From Ignavibacteriales bacterium (GTDB taxonomy: Bacteria; Bacteroidota; Ignavibacteria; Ignavibacteriales; Ignavibacteriaceae), in contig JAGUXE010000015.1 of NCBI GenBank assembly GCA_020061995.1, forward strand, positions 1 through 48,975: DNA of 48,975 bases, read 5' to 3'. The notes beneath the pieces were generated by a model. The model was not told the origin of the DNA, searched no databases, and saw only the letters and a program-made list of their open reading frames with translations. The first letter of the stretch is position 1. Each line of letters opens with the position of its first letter. The translations under genes were made by a program, and so were the position numbers. Of this stretch, positions 1 to 6,741 are shown piece after piece.

Positions 1-165
1 CAAATATTATTTCTTATAAAATTTCTTTTGGTTAAAATCTGCTGTAAACTTAATTTGTGTAGTATGAGGAAGGAATACCCAGTTTAAGGTATATTTTGCA
101 GTAAATGGAAATACCCCATTTAAGGGAGTTCTAAAAATGTTGTGAGTTTAGTTAAGGCAGTTGCC
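1..165. repeat. Long direct repeat, copy A
   Basis: Positions 1-165 align with 2981-3149 in the same orientation. There are no gaps for about 130 bases, then a 4-base difference in an A run. The longest identical stretch includes ATGAGGAAGGAATACCCAGT. The copy starts at the first base of the window, so it may extend further left. Copy B is the upstream region of the minus-strand gene 239-2932, so copy A may be the upstream region of a related gene outside the window (inference). Confidence 0.85.
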
Positions 166-197
166 GTATGAGTGTTTTGATAACTTATTGATATCAA

Positions 198-231
198 AAA
201 CCGTTGAGGTTTCTGTAAACCTCAACGGTTT
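198..231 (-). terminator. Hairpin terminator of the 239-2932 gene
   Basis: A perfect 15-base stem (198-212 with 217-231) closes a 4-base loop just beyond the stop codon of the minus-strand surface protein gene. Read on the minus strand, the stem runs into a short T tract. This is the form expected of an intrinsic terminator, and the stem could also work in the other direction. Confidence 0.75.
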
Positions 232-238
232 CTAGGAC

Positions 239-2932
239 TTATTTTAGAAATACCATCTTCTTCATCATCTGCTTATCAGAAAATTGCAGTCGTGCTAAAT
301 ATATTCCTGATGCTAATGTTGATGCATCAAATCTTACCTGGTAATATTTACCCACTTTTCCAAATTCATTAAATAATGTGGCAACTTCTTCGCCAATTGA
401 ATTGTAGACTTTTAATGTTGCCTGCCCGTTTTCAGGGAGTGTAAACTCAATCATTGTTTCCGGATTAAACGGATTCGGGTAATTCTGAGCCAGATTAAAT
501 TCTACTGGTGTAGTTTTTATATCAACTTCTATTTCTTCTGAATATTCAAAATTGCCGTCAAAATCTATTTGTTTCAGACGGTAGGAATATTTTCCGTCTT
601 TTACTGATTCATCTATAAAAGAATATTCTTTTGGTGAATTTGAGTTTCCGTTACCTTTGATAAAACTGATAGTTGCCCATATCTCGGACAAGTCGCGACT
701 TGTCCCTACAATTTTTCTTTCTATTTCAAATCCGAAATTATTTACCTCAGTTGCGGTAACCCAATTTAGATTAACAGCATTCTCACTTGAAGAAGCTGTA
801 AAAGAAGTTAGTTCGACGGGGAGTGCTCCATCACTGCCGACCCCAAACTCAGAAAAAGTAGTAAAGTTTGAAGCTGTTGCTGTATATGGATCAGCCCCAA
901 CAAGCGAGGCGCTTGTAGTAACCCATTCAGAACCTGTATAACGGCTAATATGCAATCCGGTGTTTCGATCAAAAAGGTTTGCTTCTTCATTTACATTCCA
1001 TTGAAGTGTAATAGTAACATCAGAACCACCGCCGACTGATTCAGTAATATCCCAAGCTCTATTAACAACTTGTGCAGGAATATTTGGGGCGTTAGCAAAA
1101 GCGGTTTTAACTCTAACCGAAAAGTTGTCGCTTGTACCGGCATTATTTAAAGTAACCGGATTGTAGCTTGATGTTGTCCCTACCGGAAAGATAGTATTTG
1201 ATGCGCCAACAGAATTTCTGGTAAGAACTCCTGTTGAATTTGTAATTATATATTTAGAATTGCTATTACCAGTAATTGTCGCTGCCGAATTTAATATAAG
1301 GTTATTTGCTCCTAATGAAAGTGCTCCTAAAGCAAAATTAAGATCTTCTGTAATATTCAGTTCAGCAGACAAACTTATAATGCCCCCGGTATTAATTTTT
1401 AGGTTACTCAATGTAGGCACTGAAACTGATTTACCGTGAACTAACATTTCCAAATCCCCAGCTCCGGTCATAGTTCCGCTTCCAGAAACATTCCCACCGC
1501 ATCTAATATCAAATCCGCCATTATCTAATGTACCGGAAATTGTAATGTCACCATGTGTATGAGTTTGAATTTGCGCTGTAGCAGTCTTTGTTCCCGCACC
1601 TGAAATTATTAAATCTCTATAATTACCAAATGGAGTTAAAGATTGGGCTGAGGCTGAATTGTATTCAATTGTATTGTTAGTCCCCAATGTAATTGCGGGT
1701 GAATTTGTACTTACGATTGTAGTATTTGCTGCACCGTTAAACCCATTTGCATTGCCTGTAATTAAATATCCATTGAGAGTTGCTGTTGAAGTCGTCCCGA
1801 ATGTAAATGTAAATGTACTTGCATCAAAAGTTGCATTCTCATTTACAATTAATGAGCTTGAAGTTCCAAATGTGACATTTGCATCAGCAGTTACTGTTCC
1901 GCCTGTATTACTCATTGTGTAAGTAGTGGGTGTGGTAAGAGTCAATCCGCTTAATCCTGTGCTTTGAGCTACCGTTCCGTTCCATTCAATTTTGTGTCCG
2001 CTTGAAAAAGTTTTTGTTCCCGGAACTGTGACAGTTCCATTCACCCCGTTGGAATGTCCGGTTTTCAATGTTCCTGTGCCTGAAAGTGTGAATGCTCCAG
2101 TACCTGCACCGGATATTGTATTAGTTCCACATGACAGAACACCGTCTATAGTGCCCGTTGAACCTGTTTTAATTTGAATATTTGATTCTAAAGTTATTGA
2201 AGCAGCCGAATTTATATTGAATACGTTATATTGAATCGTTCCATTTCCGCTGATTGTCTTTCCCGATCCAAAAAAATAACAATTGAATGTACCGCTTACG
2301 GATCCGTTTTGAATAAAGTTTCCATAAAAATGCCTCTGTCCGCTGGAACTGCTGTTAAGTGTAACATTCGCTCCAATAGTAAAATCACCGTTAACAATTG
2401 AAGTATTAACTCCAGTAATACTATTAGTAGAATAAGTACCTGAAGTACTTTCAAAAATTAAATTGAAGAAGCTGAAACTAGAGAGATGAACATTTGTAGA
2501 TAATGAAGAACTGCCTCTAAAAATACATGTTGAACCTGTTCCTAATACCATATTACCGCCGTTAATACCTCTAATATTCGCAAAAGAACTTGCAGTTGCA
2601 GTATTATGAACATAAGTTCCATTCATTGTAATTATATTGGTTATTGTATTTCCCGTTGTGCTTTGGTTTATTACCGTTACTCCTGCTGCAATTGTGCAAT
2701 TTGCAGTATTATCTAAAGTAGCAGCCGATAAAATTGTAATCACTGCACCTGAAGTTGCGGTTGAAGGAGCATTAGTTGCCGCAACCCATGCACCTCCGTC
2801 TCGAAACAGCCAATTTGCTGCACTATGAAGTGTAACCGTAACAGCACCATTAGATTGATAGTCGCCGTCATTTTGCGCAAATGCTTGTACTGTTATAAAC
2901 AGTGCAGCTAAAAAAAAGTAAATGTATTTCAT
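239..2932 (-). CDS. T9SS-secreted surface protein with repetitive Ser/Thr/Gly/Asn-rich body
   Basis: An 897-residue protein with a signal peptide (residues 1-20, ending AFAQ). The long body (about 25-690) is rich in T, S, G and N with short recurring beta-strand-like phrases, suggesting a beta-helix or repetitive adhesin fold. A module typical of T9SS cargo, starting LPVELTSFTAS, follows at about 705-800. The C-terminal sorting domain at about 812-897 holds QNYPNPFNP and ends KKMVFLK. Such domains send proteins through the outer membrane by type IX secretion. The ATG follows a GAGG ribosome site. Residues 743-749 (GTSRDLS) are encoded by a perfect 20 bp palindrome that looks like an in-frame insertion. 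The gene lies between two long direct repeats. No enzymatic domain is visible; adhesion or surface-layer function is a guess. Confidence 0.9.
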   Translation of the reverse strand: MKYIYFFLAALFITVQAFAQNDGDYQSNGAVTVTLHSAANWLFRDGGAWVAATNAPSTATSGAVITILSAATLDNTANCTIAAGVTVINQSTTGNTITNIITMNGTYVHNTATASSFANIRGINGGNMVLGTGSTCIFRGSSSLSTNVHLSSFSFFNLIFESTSGTYSTNSITGVNTSIVNGDFTIGANVTLNSSSSGQRHFYGNFIQNGSVSGTFNCYFFGSGKTISGNGTIQYNVFNINSAASITLESNIQIKTGSTGTIDGVLSCGTNTISGAGTGAFTLSGTGTLKTGHSNGVNGTVTVPGTKTFSSGHKIEWNGTVAQSTGLSGLTLTTPTTYTMSNTGGTVTADANVTFGTSSSLIVNENATFDASTFTFTFGTTSTATLNGYLITGNANGFNGAANTTIVSTNSPAITLGTNNTIEYNSASAQSLTPFGNYRDLIISGAGTKTATAQIQTHTHGDITISGTLDNGGFDIRCGGNVSGSGTMTGAGDLEMLVHGKSVSVPTLSNLKINTGGIISLSAELNITEDLNFALGALSLGANNLILNSAATITGNSNSKYIITNSTGVLTRNSVGASNTIFPVGTTSSYNPVTLNNAGTSDNFSVRVKTAFANAPNIPAQVVNRAWDITESVGGGSDVTITLQWNVNEEANLFDRNTGLHISRYTGSEWVTTSASLVGADPYTATASNFTTFSEFGVGSDGALPVELTSFTASSSENAVNLNWVTATEVNNFGFEIERKIVGTSRDLSEIWATISFIKGNGNSNSPKEYSFIDESVKDGKYSYRLKQIDFDGNFEYSEEIEVDIKTTPVEFNLAQNYPNPFNPETMIEFTLPENGQATLKVYNSIGEEVATLFNEFGKVGKYYQVRFDASTLASGIYLARLQFSDKQMMKKMVFLK
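686..705. repeat. Perfect 20 bp palindrome inside a coding sequence
   Basis: GGACAAGTCGCGACTTGTCC is fully self-complementary and lies inside the gene 239-2932, where it encodes residues 743-749. Its composition (60% GC) contrasts with the surrounding AT-rich DNA. Related T9SS proteins usually go almost directly from the FEIERK phrase to the W..I strand, so these residues look like an insertion. That comparison is from memory of the family, not an alignment. Confidence 0.7.
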
Positions 2933-3328
2933 TTTATACCTCGATTAAATTGAAAAATTCGTACTACTTACAAGAGTGTTCAAATATTATTTATTATTAA
3001 ATTTCTTTGGGTTAAAATTTGATGTAAACTTAATTTGCGTAATATGAGGAAGGAATACCCAGTTTAAGGTATATTTTACAGGAAATGGAAATAAACTACT
3101 TATGGGAGTTATAAAAAAAAATGTTGTGAGTTTGGTTATTGCAGTTGCCCCACTAAGTAGTTATATTTTTATCAAAACTGAATAAAAGTCGCTAAAGATT
3201 TAAAAGTACCCTGTTCTTGGTATTTTCACTCTCAAAGAATTATCTTATTTATACTTTTAACTAATTATTGAAAAAGCAACAAACGGGTTACAATCGAATT
3301 TTTAATCCGCTGATATAAAGAGGTCATT
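2933..3328. other. Divergent intergenic region
   Basis: This 396-base gap separates the minus-strand surface protein gene from the plus-strand response regulator gene. Repeat copy B fills its left half. The right half is AT-rich and ends in an AGAGG ribosome site just before 3329. I see no gene in it; promoters for both genes should lie here. Confidence 0.6.
2981..3149. repeat. Long direct repeat, copy B
   Basis: Second copy of the repeat at 1-165, offset by 2980 bases. It lies 48 to 217 bases upstream of the start codon of the minus-strand gene 239-2932 and ends about 180 bases before the plus-strand regulator at 3329. Conserved upstream sequence points to a shared regulatory region or leader, or to a segmental duplication. 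Confidence 0.85.
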
Positions 3329-3985
3329 ATGACGGAAGTTTGGATAATAGAAGATAACACTTCTTATTCGCACATTATCCGCAGTGCTATCAATCACAGC
3401 GACTGGTGCAGATGTGAAAAAGAGTTTACAAATGTAGCTGACGCTTTGGAACCTTTGTCTAAAGGAATTTCACCCGATATTATTTTAACCGATATAAATC
3501 TCCCCGGGATGAATGGAATTGAAGGAATAAAGGAGATAAAACTTAGGAATAAGGAAGTCGAAATAATAGTGCTTACGGTGTTCGATGATAACGTAAAAAT
3601 ATTCGAGGCAATTTGCAACGGAGCGAACGGTTATCTAATTAAAAACTCTTCCCCCGATGAAATTCTAGAAGCTATCAAAACAGTTGTTGACGGCGGTTCT
3701 TCTATAAATGCAGATCTTGCCCGCAAAGTTTTCGGTATGTTTACCGCTTTAAAGAAAACAGAAAATTCTTACGGTCTTACAAAAAGGGAAAATGAAATTC
3801 TGAATTATCTTGTTGAGGGGAAGATTGTAAATGAAATTGCCAAAATTACATTTACCAGCCCGCAAACAGTACAGACACATGTTAAAAATATTTATACTAA
3901 ACTGCAGGTAAATACAAGAAGCGGACTGGTTTCAAAAGCTCTAAAGGAAGGTCTTGTACAGCGAGGGAGCTTCTCAATAAAATAG
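3329..3985 (+). CDS. NarL/FixJ-family response regulator
   Basis: A 218-residue two-domain regulator. The receiver domain (about 3-120) has the acidic pocket E8/D9, the phospho-acceptor D55 (in ILTDINLPG), T83 and K105. The LuxR/GerE helix-turn-helix (about 147-210) has the typical LTKRENEILNYLVEGK start and the PQTVQTHVKNIYTKL recognition helix. It should bind DNA as a dimer when phosphorylated. An AGAGG site precedes the ATG. The stop codon sits one base from the stop of the HisKA_3-type kinase on the opposite strand; kinases of that class usually phosphorylate NarL-type regulators, so the two are a likely pair. Targets are unknown, but the neighbouring surface protein gene, divergently transcribed across the long repeat, is a reasonable candidate. 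Confidence 0.93.
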   Translation: MTEVWIIEDNTSYSHIIRSAINHSDWCRCEKEFTNVADALEPLSKGISPDIILTDINLPGMNGIEGIKEIKLRNKEVEIIVLTVFDDNVKIFEAICNGANGYLIKNSSPDEILEAIKTVVDGGSSINADLARKVFGMFTALKKTENSYGLTKRENEILNYLVEGKIVNEIAKITFTSPQTVQTHVKNIYTKLQVNTRSGLVSKALKEGLVQRGSFSIK

Positions 3986-3986
3986 A

Positions 3987-5849
3987 TTAAATTGTCAGTG
4001 GAACTTTGAGTGTAATTTTAGTTCCACTTCCATTACTACTTTCAATTAAAATTTGAGCACCTATTTGCATTGCTCTGTTTTTCAAGTTTTTTAATCCATC
4101 ACCATTTGTGATTTGTTCTTCATCAAACCCTTTCCCGTCATCGGCAATCATCATAACAAAAGTTTTTTCTTCAACTTTAAGTAATATTGTTGCTTTATCT
4201 GCATTGGAATGTTTTGCAATATTATTCAGTGCCTCTTTAAATATTAAATATATATGCCTTCGTTTGTTTAGATCAGGTAGGAGATCAAATATAAGTTCAT
4301 TATTGCCATCTGAAGAAAAAGTGTAATCTAAATCCACAAGCATTTTTGAAGCAAGTTCTTTCATCCTAAGCAGTAAGTCTTCGGAATTATCATGAAAAGG
4401 ATTGATAAACCAAACTATGTCTCTAATAGTATCAGTTGTTATTCCAGCAATATTAGAAATATTTTGAAGTTGTTCTTTCGAAATTCCTTCAAGCTGACTT
4501 TCCCTCATCATTAAACGACTCTGTAATGAGATTGTGCTCAGGTTACTTCCAACTTCATCGTGAAGATCGGCAGCTATCTGGTTTCTCATTAACGCTTTCT
4601 CTTTTTCTTTTTGAGCTTTTAAATAACTGAAACTATAACCAACGGTGGCTGCCAAAATCAATGCTTCCCACAGAATTCCCATACTGAGAATATTTTGAGT
4701 TAAAAAATTCCATGGAAGCGGAAGAAAATTATTTCTTGCAGAGGTAGATATAAGAATGCTTATAGTTATACCTGATAATGCAAGAAGATAATACCTTGCT
4801 AAATGAATCTCTTTTCTCAGAGCCAGAATTGAGACAACAGCTCCTGTGAGATAATATCCTAAAAAGGTGAGGGACAATAGTGCAGAAAGCCAGGCTATTT
4901 TGAAAACAATTGAAATTATGCAAATAGTTGGAGCTATGGGAATTAGAATAGTCAATAATCTATAAGCTCCGGGTAAAAACACTTTCGTCGATAAAAATTC
5001 TCTTGTAAGTAAAAGCCAGAATGTTCCTGTTGTGGTTACCGTAATTAAAGTGAGGATATAATAATCGCTCTTAAAAGTTCGGCCAATAACTTCAGAGTAA
5101 TACCCTTGTAAGATAAAAATAAAAAGAGCAAAACTGGCGATGTAGAGGACATAATAGAGATAAACTTTATTTTTAATAGAGAAATAAAGTATAGAGTTAT
5201 AGGCAATTAACAATAAGAAAATCCCAAAAAATATTCCGTGAAACATATTTCTTTGTGAATTGCGTATTACATACTCTCCGTTAGTAAGCATTTTGAAAGA
5301 AAGGATAAATTGCGAAGCTGATTTTACTCTTAAATAAATTGTATCAGGCACATTTTCATAAACGGGGAAAGCTGTAATGAAATCATTTGTTTTTATTGCT
5401 TTCTCAGAGTTTGGTACAATACTTCCGGCTTTTTTTTCGATAAATGGATGTGCCGCCTCAATTAAATCTTTATAGTAAACTCTGATGTCCTCCAACATTG
5501 GATCGTTTTTGATAAGTAACCAAGTCCGGATGTTCTTTGAGGTCAACATACCCGGAGCTGAAGTATGTAACGTATCCACAATTACAAACCTACACCAGTA
5601 AACCGACGCGGTAAATCTAAAGTTAAGAGATTCTTTATTGTGATAAACAAATTTATTTTTCATCGAATCGGAAGCTGCTTCAGAAATTGTTAGGCTATTT
5701 TCTTTATCTTCAAGCAAAGATATATATCTGCCGAGTTGATATTCTTCAACATCCTTTTGAATATAAAGATTCGGCTGCGCGAAGAATTCCGCATTAAAAA
5801 TTAATGTGAGAAGCATTGCAAAATAGAAAGTGAAAACTCTATTATTCAA
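3987..5849 (-). CDS. 7TMR-DISM sensor histidine kinase (HisKA_3 type)
   Basis: A 620-residue membrane kinase. A signal peptide (about 1-24) is followed by a periplasmic beta-rich domain of the 7TMR-DISM extracellular type (about 30-195), seven hydrophobic segments (about 203-408) and a short coiled coil. The dimerisation/phospho-acceptor helix reads AADLHDEVGSNLS, with H430 as the phosphorylated residue. An HK_CA ATPase domain follows, with N box EALNNIAKHS (539-548), DDGKGF (570-575) and GDGLKNLKNR. The start is TTG: the first ATG, eleven codons further in, would remove most of the signal peptide. It converges on the NarL-type regulator gene with one base between stops. DISM domains are thought to bind carbohydrate or other small ligands; the ligand here is unknown. 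Confidence 0.9.
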   Translation of the reverse strand: MNNRVFTFYFAMLLTLIFNAEFFAQPNLYIQKDVEEYQLGRYISLLEDKENSLTISEAASDSMKNKFVYHNKESLNFRFTASVYWCRFVIVDTLHTSAPGMLTSKNIRTWLLIKNDPMLEDIRVYYKDLIEAAHPFIEKKAGSIVPNSEKAIKTNDFITAFPVYENVPDTIYLRVKSASQFILSFKMLTNGEYVIRNSQRNMFHGIFFGIFLLLIAYNSILYFSIKNKVYLYYVLYIASFALFIFILQGYYSEVIGRTFKSDYYILTLITVTTTGTFWLLLTREFLSTKVFLPGAYRLLTILIPIAPTICIISIVFKIAWLSALLSLTFLGYYLTGAVVSILALRKEIHLARYYLLALSGITISILISTSARNNFLPLPWNFLTQNILSMGILWEALILAATVGYSFSYLKAQKEKEKALMRNQIAADLHDEVGSNLSTISLQSRLMMRESQLEGISKEQLQNISNIAGITTDTIRDIVWFINPFHDNSEDLLLRMKELASKMLVDLDYTFSSDGNNELIFDLLPDLNKRRHIYLIFKEALNNIAKHSNADKATILLKVEEKTFVMMIADDGKGFDEEQITNGDGLKNLKNRAMQIGAQILIESSNGSGTKITLKVPLTI

Positions 5850-6032
5850 ACAAGTCTTTCTTGGTTTAGATCTATTAAAAAAATATTAAAACGTAATCAC
5901 ACAGCAGGAGATGAATCCGCAAAAAATATGGAGAATAATTATTACTTCAAACAAGATTCAATTTAGAAAGCTTTAAATCTTACCTCTTCATCTGTAATTA
6001 ATCAGTAGGGAAAAACAATAAACTTTTAATGT

Positions 6033-6062
6033 AAGAGACTACCGATAAAACGGTAGTCTCTT
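6033..6062 (-). terminator. Hairpin terminator
   Basis: A perfect 12-base stem (6033-6044 with 6051-6062, AAGAGACTACCG and its complement) surrounds a 6-base loop. A T tract follows on the plus strand, with a weaker one on the minus strand. It lies about 85 bases past the stop codon of the minus-strand T9SS remnant, so it was probably that gene's terminator. Confidence 0.7.
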
Positions 6063-6094
6063 TTAATATGTTTGGTAACACAAAAATGTTTGAA

Positions 6095-6107
6095 ATCCCG
6101 ATGGGAT
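6095..6107. repeat. Short palindrome ATCCCGATGGGAT
   Basis: A 5-base stem around GAT, next to the repeat island and more GC-rich than its surroundings. It resembles the cores of small mobile palindromic repeats, but only one copy lies in this window. Confidence 0.35.
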
Positions 6108-6147
6108 GATCTGATTTGAGTCTTTTGAGAATAAAAATGATATTATT

Positions 6148-6288
6148 TTACTTCATCAAAACAAACTTCTTTGTTGATGTGAATTCTCCGGAGGTTATTT
6201 TATAAAGATATATTCCACTCGAAAAATTACTTCCATTAAAATCTATTGTGTGATAACCGGCTTTTAACTCTTGGTTAATTAATGTTGC
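6148..6288 (-). pseudogene. Orphan T9SS C-terminal sorting domain remnant
   Basis: Read on the minus strand, this stretch encodes ATLINQELKAGYHTIDFNGS followed by NFSSGIYLYKI and an ending TSTKKFVLMK plus stop. It aligns residue by residue with the last ~47 residues of the T9SS domains of the intact genes (ATLFNEFGKVGKYYQV... in 239-2932). Just upstream, an in-frame TGA (6295-6297) interrupts the frame and homology ends abruptly where the hairpin repeat island begins. No body, signal peptide or start remains, so this is the tail of a deleted cargo gene. Confidence 0.85.
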
Positions 6289-6289
6289 A

Positions 6290-6690
6290 AATTTTCATCA
6301 ACAGCTTTAGGGATTGCAGTTTTGCAGATGTGCAACAACCCTAAAACATAAACCTCGTTAGGGGTGATATTTATGTAACAACTCAACTACCAGCTAAACA
6401 CAAACCCCGTGGGGGTGACATTTGATTTTAGGTTACAGAAAATATCGCTCCAATTAATTCTAAAGAAATGTCGCTCCTCCGGAGCTTAATATATTTTTTA
6501 CTTTCTTGGTATTACAAAATTGTCGCTCCTCCGGAGCTTGTTTTAATTGCTATTCATTTTATGAATTTTCATCAACAGCTATTAGAATGGCATTTATTTT
6601 ATAAACCAAACATCCATTAAACCGAAAACCCCGTTCGTTAGGGGTGACATTTTATTTCAAATTACAGAAATATCGCTCCTATGGTGCAGG
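6290..6690. repeat. Island of composite hairpin repeats
   Basis: Several short elements recur. AATTTTCATCAACAGCT is at 6290-6306 and 6564-6580. An AACCCCGTTAGGGGTGACATT-like hairpin is at 6351-6372, 6403-6423 and 6627-6652. TCGCTCCTCCGGAGCTT is at 6471-6487 and 6523-6539, with partial copies at 6445-6451 and 6673-6690. The order hairpin, about 20 AT-rich bases with TTACAGAAA, then the TCGCTCC element is seen twice (6403-6451 and 6627-6690), so there is a composite unit. Individual copies are degenerate. No transposase gene lies nearby. Confidence 0.8.
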
Positions 6691-6741
6691 TTGATTTATT
6701 GATTTATCTGTCTTTGGTTGTTAATGTGGGAATTTCTAACA

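Larger units (their letters stand above)
5850..6741. other. Intergenic region with gene remnant and repeats
   Basis: This 892-base stretch holds no intact gene. From left to right it contains AT-rich upstream DNA of the kinase gene, a strong hairpin terminator (6033-6062), a small palindrome (6095-6107), the last ~47 codons of a T9SS cargo gene on the minus strand (6148-6288) and an island of short GC-rich hairpin repeats (6290-6690). It looks like a graveyard for a lost surface protein gene colonised by repeats. Confidence 0.7.
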
